From: Rhyacophila brunnea
Lineage: Eukaryota > Arthropoda > Insecta > Trichoptera > Rhyacophilidae
DNA length: 64,000 nucleotides
NCBI GenBank assembly: GCA_022495005.1
Contig: JAGYXB010001962.1
Coordinates: 682,001 to 746,000, forward strand
Direction of reading: 5' to 3'
In this document: positions 44,301 through 53,560 of the stretch, piece by piece
Layout: the number at the start of each line of letters is the position of its first letter
Position numbering within the stretch: the stretch's first letter is position 1
The notes under the pieces: generated by a model
Databases searched by the model: none
The model's input: the letters and a program-made list of their open reading frames with translations, nothing else
What the model was told of the DNA's origin: nothing
Program-made: the position numbers and the translations under genes

Positions 44301-46020
44301 CGTATAATTAAGTTGAATTTCATTATCTGACGAATAGTCGATAAAGGTTATTAGGTCATAGATCTTATCACTGGCAACTTTGTATTTGGGCGTGTCATTT
44401 CTTCTTCCTCACTATCTTCACTTCTATCCTCATTTCCCAAGATCATAACTTCATCTTCTGTCACTTTCAGTCATGATGTCGTCAGTCCCTATTAAAAAAG
44501 TCAGATCTGAAATTTTGTCATTTTCGGATTATTACGTAAAAGTTATTTAAACACTTCAAACATTTATACCACAATCACAGTTTTTTTTGTTTATTTGAAA
44601 AATTTCGAGATACTCAAGTTAAAAATGACGGATCTACCGAGAGTGTCCGAATAACAATGTCGGTTCTTATCAACCAACATTGTTGGCTGGGCGTGGGTGA
44701 GCAAGGAGGTGAGGATCTGACAGATGTTTTATAAACGATTAGAAAATTTTCTATAACCCGTATTTTTATTCATTATGGCAAGCAATAGGTCACAAATGAT
44801 ATTTGATGAAACATCTTTGATTGCTCGTACTGAAAAATAGCATTTTGCAGATCCGACTTTTTTAATAGGGACCGACGATGTGATACTCAGGGTCACCTTC
44901 ATTTACTTCTAACCATTGTAAACTTATTGATTGGAGTAATAATGTATCCATTCACTTCGAATAAACAAATTAAACTGCTGTGCAGCTGTGTGAATTAGCG
45001 GTCAGCGTTGCAAACGTCAGTGCTACGTTCAGTCTACGAGCAGGACGGCATTACGACTCGAATTCAAATGCAAGAGGATGATGTGATTATCATAAACATT
45101 GTTTACAAGCGGTGACACTTAGATTTAAACATACATAACAGAACAGGAACAGAATGTGTTGTCCGTTATATTGAGATTCTACCGTATACAGTAAAACCTC
45201 GTTAATAAGAACACGGATAATTCAAAATTTTCGCGAATAAAAAGTCCCTTGAACATTATTTTCATATAAACCATACCTTTAATTCGAATTTCGTAATATA
45301 AAATGATTTCAAAGTCCTGGCATATAAAAATATTCAATAAATCGTAATAAATATTTCATAAGCCAGTCATTGTAAATTGTGAGACTTTTTTTAAAACATC
45401 ATATTATATTGCTTATTTTGTGAAGGTAATAAAACTAATCCTGACATTTTATGACCCATTAACACATCAGTGGCACAACTGTTCTCCACTCAAAGGAAAA
45501 ACAATAACTCACATGTTTCAGGGCTGTAGGTTTTTAATTGTTGATTGTTTATTGGATTTTCACATAGTTTTACTAGAGAACTAATGCCAAACACTTGTGT
45601 TGACAACTTGGATGGTGGTAAATATCTACCTACATTACTTGGTAACTACAATTAATGGATTAAAGACGCATTGTATTTACACAGATTTAAATTTGAAAGA
45701 ATTTCATATTTCGTAATTCAAATTTTTTTTCGATTTTCGGTCCCGTAGAATTCGTATTAACGAGGTTTTACTGTAGTACGTTCTCCGTATGCATATTATG
45801 TACGTTCAAAAATTATAATACCTATTTCATTTGATTTTTCAGATAGTCCTCCTGAATCCCGTGTGTATTATTCTACACAATGGCATCGTGGATGTTCTTC
45901 AGAGAAAGAATTTACGTCGAAGAGTTCACACTCGTGACCTTTTTCGGGGAAACTTATCAACGATATCAGAAGGCCGTTTCTACCGGCCTTCCTTTCATAC
46001 ACGGATATTATATTCAATGA
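38140..46020 (+). CDS. ICMT: Protein-S-isoprenylcysteine O-methyltransferase (whole gene, 5 exons)
   Basis: ICMT is an endoplasmic reticulum membrane enzyme. It methylates the carboxyl group of prenylated C-terminal cysteines (Ras, Rho, lamins) with S-adenosylmethionine, the last step of CaaX processing. Exons: 38140-38334, 39809-40067, 42764-42873, 43551-43658, 45843-46020; phases 0, 1, 0, 0 agree, giving about 284 residues like human ICMT. Several hydrophobic helices are visible (for example GFFVTSVLLFTCVYL; YFAFSLIGLIICLGG). The catalytic signature is HILVTHGLYAWCRHPSYVGW. The last exon changes frame at about 45873 (see there), so the gene may be damaged or the assembly wrong. Introns 2 and 4 contain transposons. 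Confidence 0.88.
38849..39057. mobile_element. Foldback MITE, copy 2, with GGTTA-rich loop
   Basis: Arms of about 75 bp start GGTACTGTTCGGTTATACGG and contain CATTTTGAAAATA and GGATTATTTGTTAG; the loop is a run of imperfect TTAGGT repeats. It lies in ICMT intron 1. Confidence 0.75.
39058..39808. other. ICMT intron 1, right part
   Basis: No exon or clear element recognised in this 750-bp stretch. Confidence 0.4.
39809..40067 (+). CDS. ICMT: ICMT exon 2
   Basis: Acceptor TTTTAG, codes VSVRATFLGCAFATGLYL, FHFSEFFSIAITNPDSLSL and SFILNHSRQYAMAAVGSW; donor GTAAAT in phase 1. FHxSEF and SFLLNHS-type motifs are family hallmarks. Confidence 0.88.
40257..41260. mobile_element. piggyBac-type element, copy 2 (1004 bp)
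   Basis: Flanked by TTAA (40253-40256, 41261-41264). Nearly base-for-base the same as 26137-27117, but it carries an extra CGTCTCGTGTAGAC-like segment near 40387 and a few extra bases near 40763. Lies in ICMT intron 2. Confidence 0.78.
41742..41859. repeat. Short TTAA-bounded element (118 bp)
   Basis: Lies between TTAA at 41738-41741 and 41860-41863. It has the same size and layout as 55354-55470: left CCTCTTCACCCCGTTGC, right CCGTCCGCGTGGAAAGGA. Confidence 0.45.
41960..42195 (+). pseudogene. LINE protein C-terminal fragment
   Basis: Broken plus-strand frames read SWAHHITN.KV, MRSRYDLLQLMIQRNIEG and VGRRRFSWLHNVRKWL, matching the tail YLGHI.R..KY..L..I..GKI.G.R..GR.R.SWL.NLR.W of insect LINEs. 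Inside ICMT intron 2. Confidence 0.62.
42764..42873 (+). CDS. ICMT: ICMT exon 3
   Basis: Acceptor TTTTTAG, codes GMKTYFAFSLIGLIICLGGE and VMRKGAMFTAKTNFNHC, donor GTAAGT in phase 0. GExxRKxAMxTAxxNFxH is the conserved cofactor-region motif of the family. Confidence 0.88.
43180..43249 (+). tRNA. tRNA-like sequence, probably a pseudogene
   Basis: It has an A box (TAGCTTAATTGG) with a 4-bp D stem GCTT/AAGC and a B box (GGTTCAAGTCC). The acceptor stem is only partly paired, the T stem has mismatches and the anticodon loop is 9 nt. A GCA (Cys-like) triplet sits near the loop. It lies in ICMT intron 3. It could be the head of a SINE. Confidence 0.35.
43551..43658 (+). CDS. ICMT: ICMT exon 4 (catalytic signature)
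   Basis: Acceptor TTTTCAG, codes VQFVKNEDHILVTHGLYAWC then RHPSYVGWFYWSIGTQ; donor GTAAAT in phase 0. The RHPSY motif with preceding H.LVT.G.Y binds S-adenosylmethionine. Confidence 0.92.
43722..43797. repeat. Half foldback MITE, copy 3
   Basis: AACCTAACAAATAATCC, ATTGGCTATTTTCAATATC and GTTTGCTGCTGGCTTCC match the right arms of 9705-9861 and 38849-39057. The left arm is missing. Confidence 0.6.
44060..45184. mobile_element. Tigger/pogo-like element (1125 bp) with inner MITE
   Basis: TA on both sides; ends CAGTAGAATCACGATATAAC and the inverse of CGGTAGAATCTCAATATAAC. No transposase is recognisable. A second inverted-repeat element lies inside (44478-44881). Confidence 0.62.
44478..44881. 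mobile_element. Inner TIR element (about 404 bp)
   Basis: TCGTCAGTCCCTATTAAAAA and the inverse TTTTTAATAGGGACCGACGA, continuing through AAGTC and AGATC for about 35 bp. Inserted in the 1125-bp element. Confidence 0.6.
45189..45773. mobile_element. Tigger/pogo-like MITE (585 bp)
   Basis: TA on both sides; ends CAGTAAAACCTCGTTAATA and the inverse TATTAACGAGGTTTTACTG, the usual pogo/Tigger-style end. Only TATA separates it from 44060-45184. A diverged right end of the same type (CGAATTAACGGGATTTTTTT, CACTGTA) lies at about 54940-55010. Confidence 0.7.
45843..46020 (+). pseudogene. ICMT: ICMT exon 5, with frameshift
   Basis: Acceptor TTTTTCAG; the frame from exon 4 gives IVLLNPVCII (45843-45872), matching the conserved .M..NP.C. 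After one more base the homology continues in another frame: YTMASWMFFRERIYVEEFTL, VTFFGETYQRYQKAVST and GLPFIHGYYIQ, then TGA at 46018-46020. The second frame has TAG and TGA upstream in the exon and no alternative acceptor, so splicing cannot repair it. Compared with the human spacing, two bases seem missing. Either a recent null allele or an assembly error. Confidence 0.82.
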
Positions 46021-46997
46021 TGTGACGTCGTTCAAATTATATAAAACATACAGCTCAGTGGTGAAGTGAACAAAAGAGTGTTGAAACATGACTTAATAAT
46101 AGAACTTTTCGGGAACGGGACGGTTCGGCACCACCGACTATGCCTGGATAAATGGACGACAGACATCTCTATAATGTATCTACATAGTATTAAAACAAGG
46201 TTTATGGTTATTGCCAAGACCCATGTCGATGGTGTGCTTTCACATTCAAATATTGCACTGAACTGTCGATAATTAAATCAAAACTTTGCTCAATTACATT
46301 GTGCAATTTACAGAATATTGACTAACTTAGAATATTACAGGTGCCCAGTCGGCAGTGAGAAATCGACCCAAGTCTAAACTTTTAAACGTTGCGATGAGAG
46401 AATGATAAACCACACAATCACAAATGACGAAATTTGATAACAACTCAGATGCATAGCTATTAGTTAGTTTCAGTTATGTTAAGCGCATTAATCGGAATGC
46501 GACGGATGCGGATTTCAGTCCTGTTGTTCACCAATGATATTTCTAATAGTTATATTTACAATATTGAATGCTACATTCTTAAAGCTTGTGTATCATTCAT
46601 TAAAAACAAAAAACTAAAATTATATTTAATTTTCTAATTCAAAACAGGAGTTGTAAACATCCACTATAATATATATGGAGCTAGTCAAAAAGGAACCATA
46701 CCGTTCTGTGCATAAAAAATCAACCCCTGTTTACAAGTTACTAAAAACACTAATTAAAAAAATAAAACCACTTAATTGTACAATTCATTTTTATATTTAT
46801 TATTTTGTATAATATTAAAATAAATATTTTTAACAGACTATGCCTGCCTTGTTAATTTGTTATTTATACACTTTCCATAACTATTTATACACATAACCAT
46901 TTATACACCTACATAATTACATAAATAAAAGTAGACAATAGTCACCCACCAGACTGTCAATGTTTTCAGCACCCGTAAAAACGAAACCATCAAGACA
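46021..46997. other. Gene-free stretch after ICMT
   Basis: Presumed 3' untranslated region of ICMT followed by AT-rich intergenic sequence. No element ends recognised. Confidence 0.4.
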
Positions 46998-47069
46998 GCC
47001 CTTATAGTCCAATGCGTAGGGCACTGGACTCTTACACAAACGGATCCAGGTTTTATTCCCAATAAGGTC
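46998..47069 (+). tRNA. tRNA-like sequence (Lys-like), probably a pseudogene or SINE head
   Basis: Acceptor arms GCCCTTA and TAAGGT pair over six positions. The D arm GTCC/GGGC is wobble-paired and CTGGA/TCCAG could form the anticodon stem around a too-long loop containing CTCTTA. The B box is degenerate (GGTTTTATTCC). Confidence 0.3.
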
Positions 47070-47792
47070 ACAATACATCATCACTGTTTTGTAAAAAGAG
47101 CGAATTAACCAAAATGCTATTTTACAGGAGGATTTTTAACTTTTGACATTTATTTATTAATTACGTGTGGATAAATGTCTAGAGCGGCATGCACAATCTA
47201 AGATTTCGATCCTAAGGATAAGTCGCCGAAAAGCATGACTTAACTATAGACAATCCTGAGTATAGAGTTAAGGAATCCTTAACCATCGACTACTTTTGTT
47301 ATGAACACGCCCCCTTCTGTATTACCATTTACCACTGACAGCTGCTGTCAAAATAAATTCGCATGTCCATAAAACAGTCCATACACTCAAATTCATTTAA
47401 CAATGTATCTCAATATGGATATTGATAGTGTTAATTCGTTTGGCATGTACTTGCAGGATATTATTTTACTTTTATACGCCAGCCCGCAGAAATACAAGAT
47501 GCCAGGTGATAGAATGACACTTGACGATAGTGTTACCATGTTAAAAAAATATCTTGCGGTGCCTGTGGAATCACGTATAATGACTTATAACGGAAACATA
47601 AATACATATTAAATATTAATATGTATTTGAGTCGCTTAGAATCATAACTCACATATTCCGAAAATCAAGTTTTGAGATAATCGCTAAAAACCAACAGAGC
47701 ACTATTTTTTGTAATTAGAAGAACAGTATTGAACTCCCTAGAATATTAATGAGTGAGAGAGTCGAATAACTTTTTTTTTTTAAATATATATA

Positions 47793-49090
47793 CGAGGGTG
47801 GGTCAATAATTCCTTAGAAAAAAGCATTAAAACAGTTTTTATTTTTGTATTTTTTTTTTATTTCAACATAATCTCCTTGGAGCTCAATACACTTGGTTAG
47901 ACGTTTCTCAATATTTTTTAAACCGTCAGAAAAATAAGTTTTCGGAAGGTCCTCAAAATAAGCATTTGTCGATCGATGACTTCTTCATTTGAAAAAAAAC
48001 GTTGTCCACTTAGCCATTTTTTAAGTTTGGGAAAAGGAAAAAGTCACTGGGGGCTAAATCTGGCGAATACGGTGGGTGGTCGACCAATTCGAACTTCAAT
48101 TCTTCAATTTTAGCCATTGATCGTAAACATGTGTGAACACGGGCATTGTCTTGATGAAAGAGGATTTTTTTCCTGTTTAAATGAGGCCGTTTTTCTTCAA
48201 TTTTGTTTTTTAGCTGGTCCAATAAAGATGCATAATAATCCCCTGTTATTGTTTTTCCTTTTTCCAAATAGTCAACGAAAATAATTTCACGTGCATCCCA
48301 AAATACAGTAGCCATAACCTTACCAGCTGATTTTACGGTTTTCGCCTTCTTTGGACATGATTTGTCTTCGCAATCCACTGCTTTGACTGTTCTTTCGTCT
48401 TGGGAGTATAGTGGTGTATCCATGTTTCATCTACAGTCACAAAGCGACGAAAAAATTCATCCGGATTGCGTTGCATGAGCGACAACAGGGCTTTAGAGGC
48501 CACCACCCTATTGCGTTTATTGTCGACTGTGAGCAAACGCGGCACCCATCTTGCAGAAATATTTTTCATGCCCAATTTGTCATGTAAAATAGAAATGACG
48601 CTACCTTTTGAGATCCCTGTAACCTCAATTATCTCACTCAACTTTAATCTTCGGTCACTTAACACCATATCGTGGATTTTATTGATCATTTCTGGTGTAG
48701 TCACCTCTACAGGACGTCCTGAGCGTGGTTCATCCTTTGTTGATGTACGACCACGTTTAAATTCATTTAACCAGTTATAAATAGTTGCAAGTGAAGGAGC
48801 AGATATGCCGTGAACTAAATCCAACTCATTTTTTATTTCCTTTGCTGTTAACCCTTTTATATTAAAATGTTTAATAACAGCTCTAAACTCAATTTTCTCC
48901 ATTTTCCATTTTTCCATTTTCCACAAGCAAATTTTTTTTTTAAATGTACGAGAAACACACAACAACCGACCAATCTGATTGAAACTTCGCAGCATACTGA
49001 ATCGGTAGTGCCGCTGCATGAAAACAAACCGCTTACAGTACTAGTCGCGCCACTTGTCGGCTTTTCTAAGGACTTATTGACCCACCCTCG
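47793..49090 (-). mobile_element. mariner transposon (1298 bp)
   Basis: TA target duplication; inverted ends CGAGGGTGGGTCAATAA(T/G)TC, about 28 bp. Normal mariner length, coding on the minus strand. The innermost and youngest layer of the nest. Confidence 0.88.
48010..48906 (-). pseudogene. mariner transposase, D34D type, frameshifted
   Basis: Starts MEKIEFRAVIKHF (about 48902); has helix-turn-helix parts (GLTAKEIKNELDLVHG; SKGSVISILHDKLGM), the linker WVPRLL, the first acidic motif TVDETWIHHY, then after a frame change near 48390-48420 the block AGKVMATVFWDAREIIFVDY, HQDNARVH and YSPDLAPSD. The second and third Asp are separated by 34 residues, so DD34D. A second frame change in an A run near 48020 truncates the C-terminus. 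Catalytic residues are intact, so decay is recent. Confidence 0.85.
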
Positions 49091-49833
49091 TACCTAATAC
49101 TCCTAACGTTGCAGACATACAGCATACTATGAGAAATAGAGCTCCCCGATTGGTTAGGAAGGAGTTGGTGACAAAACTCTATTCTTTGAAATATACGACA
49201 TATTACACCAACAATGAACTTTGTCAACGATTTTCACATGGTTTAAATTGACTTTTAATACTCAATTATTTTTTGGTATATAGATTAATTCATTTAGAAT
49301 CACTTGGCATATTTAACTAAAAAACGACAAAATTGCAATATGTGAGTTATGATTCTAAGCGACTCATTTATATAATGCAGTTGTCATATTTTTCTCATCG
49401 TTTAACAATTATAAAATAATTTACCTAAACTATAGGAAAGAGAATTTTTAAATATGGTATTATTTTCAATAGAAATGATCATAACTAAGGACAATGTTTC
49501 TGCATAGTGTTTTCTGCTAAAATTTTAGTTATGACAAATGTTTCTGCATTCCGCTCTAACAAGTTTATAATAAAGCTTAGAAAGAATACTGTCTTTATAA
49601 TAGGCTTTATAATATAATATTTTGAAAGGCCTAATATGTCACATTCGCTTTTTATCCGTAACACTAAGTGGTTATTCACCCTTACGATTATTTTTTTCAG
49701 TTCTTTCCTGTGGAGATACAAATTCGCCGTTTTTACACAACAAAGCTAGTGAGGTACATATTGCTTTTTCATTAAATCTCAATTTCGCAAAAGTGGTTGA
49801 TTCACCCTTTTTACAAAACACCGACGACATGTA

Positions 49834-50269
49834 TGTGATTTTCTGAAGCCTGGGTATTTTTGTTATTATTTCACAACCGTAATTCGTACCCCCATGGTCT
49901 TTCGAAGTGTTTGTTCAAAAAAAAGATGGAAATATAATAAAAGTATTACCAGTACGTATAATGCTTTTCCTTTACAATATTACAATAATTTTAAATAATA
50001 CATAGTAAAATGACAGTCAAATAGTACCATAGAACTAAGTAGGAAACTTAAGTTTCATGATAGAAGCCTTCTCAGAAATATTCCCCTCAGAAAATTAGTT
50101 CAAATGATGTGCCATAGATTTGTCGACAAAAAAACAGATGGCACAAGATGCCTGAGAGTGGTGATGCATAGCAGTAGCGAAGGGGTTGGAGATAGACTTA
50201 AAATCCGACATAAATAATGCACACTAAACTTTTTCAGTCATACGTATAAGTTTTCATTGAACTTAATAC
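49834..50269. other. Gene-free stretch
   Basis: AT-rich intergenic sequence, nothing recognised. Confidence 0.35.
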
Positions 50270-50620
50270 CCTGTTTACACGTGCATGGATTTACTGCTGA
50301 CAGTACATATTATCGTAGCCATAACAAGAAAATGTACTCCTGCAGTTGCAAGATTGCATGCATGAATCAAGAAAATTTGAAAGCATCTGAATTTTCATGT
50401 GACTGCGCCTGCGCAGTAAAACGATAGAGGCGAACCTGCCGGCAAAAAATGAACTAAGAATCAATTTTGAGCTCAACCGATTTTCACAACCTGTCAAATA
50501 GTACCATAAAATAACAACATCGCGTCTCGCTCACTCTTGAAGAAAGAGATTGGAGAGACGGTCAGGACTTTTATGTGTAAACAGTTATTGTCACAATAGT
50601 TTAAAATACGGCCTATTAGA
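50270..50620 (-). mobile_element. ACACGTGCATGG-family MITE, copy 3 (reverse, truncated)
   Basis: Reverse orientation: starts CCCTGTTTACACGTGCATGG and contains the reversed blocks of 22384-22784, including TGCGCCTGCGCAG near 50404-50416. The far end is lost after TTTAAAATACGGCC. Confidence 0.65.
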
Positions 50621-50733
50621 GATAGAGTAGCCTAAACATACGAAAGCGAAAGGACCACTATGACAAATGATTAAGTTAGCCACAGGAAATCTCACAAATT
50701 TTTCCAATAATGCAGAACTTACAATCTAATAAC

Positions 50734-51099
50734 GCCTGTACACGTGCATGGATTTACTGGCACCAATAGTGTGTAATTTAAACTATCGCGATAGTAACTG
50801 TTTACATGTAAAAGTGCCGACTGTCTCTCCAATCTCATTCTTCAAGCGTAAACAAGACTATGTCACTGTCTAGTCAAACTGTTATGTGGGGTGTAGTTCG
50901 AATTTCTTCCAGCAGTTTCGCTACTATCGTTCTACTGCGAATGAGCGTTCACCTTGCAAATACCAATTATTACGTGAAAATTCAGAATCACAATCTTGCA
51001 ACTTGTACGATAATACGTGTTTACACATGTATTTTCTTGTTATGGCCGCGATAATACGTACTGTCAGAAGTAAATCCATACACGTGTAAATAGGGTATA
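50734..51099 (+). mobile_element. ACACGTGCATGG-family MITE, copy 4
   Basis: Same order of blocks as 22384-22784 from CCTGTACACGTGCATGGATT to CACGTGTAAATAGGG. The bases before it (TAATAACG) also resemble those before copy 1, so the repeat may be longer than its TIRs. Confidence 0.68.
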
Positions 51100-51339
51100 A
51101 AACACCAATGACTTCTCAAAGTCAATTAAGTATGATTGTCCCACCACTTTCTTTTGGTTACCTATAGCCTTCTCTCCAACATGCACTCTTCGTCACTGAT
51201 GTGCATTATCAATATTTAAGTGGACACAATATGTTAACAATGCTGTAAAGATACAGACGCAAGATTGCAATAAAAATAGTCTTAACTTTTCAACTACATT
51301 CAATATAATATAATTTGTATTATGTAATAATTCGAGTGC

Positions 51340-51697
51340 TTAAAGTCAGACAACGTTATCTTCAAAAAAGTGTTTTTTTTGAGATAACGTTATTTTACAT
51401 TTACGGCTACATGATAGTCAAACAACGTTATGTAAATTTTTTCTAATTTCTTATTAAATCGTCAGTAAAGTTTAACGCTAACTACATAAGTAACCCTTGT
51501 TTTCATATTTTTTTTAAACTATCCCTATAAATTTTAACATCATCATAAGCAAGATAAATGTACAATACACAATAAATTATAAAATATTAACATTAGGTTT
51601 TAAATAAACATTTCCCTTGTTGAGTAACAAGAATCTAAAATAACGATTTTTGGCTCTCCTGTAAAGTTGCACTTCTGTAGATAGTGTTGTATGACAC
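51340..51697. mobile_element. TIR element, copy 2 (inverse of 7309-7661)
   Basis: GTCAGACAACGTTATCT to TAGATAGTGTTGTATGAC; the interior is the reverse complement of copy 1 almost throughout. Confidence 0.62.
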
Positions 51698-52133
51698 TAA
51701 GCCCTCGATATGGTAGGTCGTTTACAAAGGCATTTTATCCTTCACATGCTGTGTCCAACTAATAAGTCAAAGTTACATTATGTACATAGCTACTGCATTT
51801 TAATTTCAATTAAAATTATAAAATATTTTTTTACAGTTCGAAAAATATTTCTCATCATTATTTTTGTGGCATAATGCTGTTAATAAATTTTCTTTAATAC
51901 TGAAATGAAAAAAGTAAATGAATACTTAAAAGATAAGTCAAATTTGGCGTTTTGTAAAACTTTTTGGACACAACATAACATCATATATATTATTAAGTGT
52001 AAATATAGATAGAGTACTAATATTATGTCTCATTTTTGTTGAACTTGAGTTCTTCCCCTGAACTCATACTGACAAAAGTATATTTTGATTGCACATAAAT
52101 TAGATTCAAACATATAACTGCTTTGTATGCCAT

Positions 52134-52294
52134 ATATCGTCACCTTACTATTAAAACCTCGTATTTCACAACGAGTGTTTGCAGATTCATCGATTAGAGA
52201 GTTGTTTAAAATATTGTTTTTATTACGTTTTTTTCTTCCCATCAACATTCTTCTCAAACAGACTTACGAGGTTTTAATAGTAAGGTGACGATAT
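52134..52294. mobile_element. 161-bp MITE with perfect 30-bp TIRs
   Basis: ATATCGTCACCTTACTATTA continues to AAAACCTCGTA on the left and is perfectly inverted on the right. No mismatch over 30 bp suggests recent mobility or strong constraint. Confidence 0.75.
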
Positions 52295-53106
52295 AATTTT
52301 AATGTTTTTGCTTGACTTGTCCTTCAAACCATAAAAATACAGTACACGCTCGGTAATCCGGCGTTCACCAATCAGGCACGTCCAAAAAAACGTGATTAAA
52401 AATAGTACGGTTGGCGACACAGATCTTTACTGTTTTTTAAAGTAAATTGTATTTTTTCAAACTCTAGAAAAAAAGCATTGGTAAAACCTACTCATTTTTA
52501 GATATCGTCTATGTAAGCTCAATACTGCGTATAAGTCAATATGTTAAAAATACGTATTTTTGACGCTCTCGGTTAAACGGCACAAGATGCATTGATTGGT
52601 GCATTCAAATTTTGAAATTGACCAATAGACTACTTGCACATGGTTAAAATCAATACCGCACATGAATTATCCATACTAAAGAAGCAAGCAAGACCGCGTA
52701 TATCCCTAGATCAAATACAGCGGACAAGCGGAGAGTTGCGGCAATACCGCGTAAGGTCCAACTGATTTAAAAAATAATCCGCACAACTTAATTTGCAGAC
52801 GCATACGATGGTAAAAATATATTTTCTAGTATAAAACAGGAAGACACAACAAAACTGCATTTAAACTTATTTTTTATCTTTTTTATTGACGAAATTGTTT
52901 TTTTTTTAAGTTTTTTATCCCTCCTGAACATTTTGACAAATAAATCTTCTGCGGTATTGAACGTACATAGACAATATTATCTTTTCAGATGAACATTGTA
53001 CCTACTGGATGGCACAAAATAAATATCGACACAACGTTTATTATAAATAGCCAAATAATCAGTACGAGCAACGAATACTAAAATTTTTAAAAACCAAAAT
53101 AAATTA
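52295..53106. other. Gene-free stretch
   Basis: A Tigger-like left end (CAGTACACGCTCGGTAATCC, near 52342) is present without a clear right end. The rest shows nothing. Confidence 0.4.
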
Positions 53107-53325
53107 TTATTGCTTCTCTAATTTTATTATTAAAATACCAAAAGGCTTTTTTACAGTCTTGAATTCATAATAAATTTTCTTCTTCATCTTTGACAATATC
53201 AGCTGTTCCTCACCTCTAGCATACAACAGCACACGGCACCTCCAAGAATCTCTATCGCACACCAGCCTACTTGCATTTTTCCGGGTCACACCAGCATCCT
53301 TTAGCTTCACCGTATACACTCTGTA
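53107..53325 (-). pseudogene. LINE protein C-terminal fragment
   Basis: YTVKLKDAGVTRKNASRLVC then DRDSWRCRVLL, like the terminal DL...GVT...A...A.DR..WR of insect endonuclease-reverse transcriptases. Too short for a family call. Confidence 0.45.
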
Positions 53326-53560
53326 ATTTTATTTAGTGACTTTTCATCGTGTGTACATGGGACCAATTTAATGGACTGTACGATGTGTGTACAACAGTGG
53401 TGAAGCATCGAGGTAGACTGTTAAGATCCGATATAAATAGTGCACACTAAACTTCTTCAGTCAAACGTATTTGTTTTCATTGAACTAAGACTACAAATTG
53501 AAGATACATAGTGATAGTTAGTTTTTAAAATAAATTAAACCAAACCGTAATAGATAATTC

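Larger units (their letters stand above)
47629..49365. mobile_element. GAGTCGCTTAGAATC MITE, interrupted by mariner
   Basis: Perfect inverted ends GAGTCGCTTAGAATCATAAC...GTTATGATTCTAAGCGACTC, about 29 bp each, flanked by ATTT on both sides. Without the mariner it would be about 437 bp. Confidence 0.7.
47182..49556. mobile_element. GAGCGG-ended element inserted in the ATCGTCGG MITE
   Basis: Ends GAGCGGCATGCACAA and the inverse of GAGCGGAATGCAGAA, with TA duplicated at the target. It carries a 69-codon frame (47403-47612) of unknown meaning and is itself interrupted at 47629-49365. Confidence 0.6.
47077..49833. mobile_element. ATCGTCGG-family MITE split by nested insertions
   Basis: The left part (47077-47179: TGTTTTGTAAAAAGAGCG, AATTAACCAAAATGCTA) and the right part (49557-49833: AACAAGTTTATAATAAAGC, TTACAAAACACCGACGACAT) are the two halves of the 390-bp element seen whole at 17096 and 56253. 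The break falls at TCTA|ACAAG in the intact copies. Confidence 0.75.

Noticed and set aside
48466..48780. Plus-strand 104-codon frame
   Set aside because: Shadow of the mariner transposase on the minus strand.
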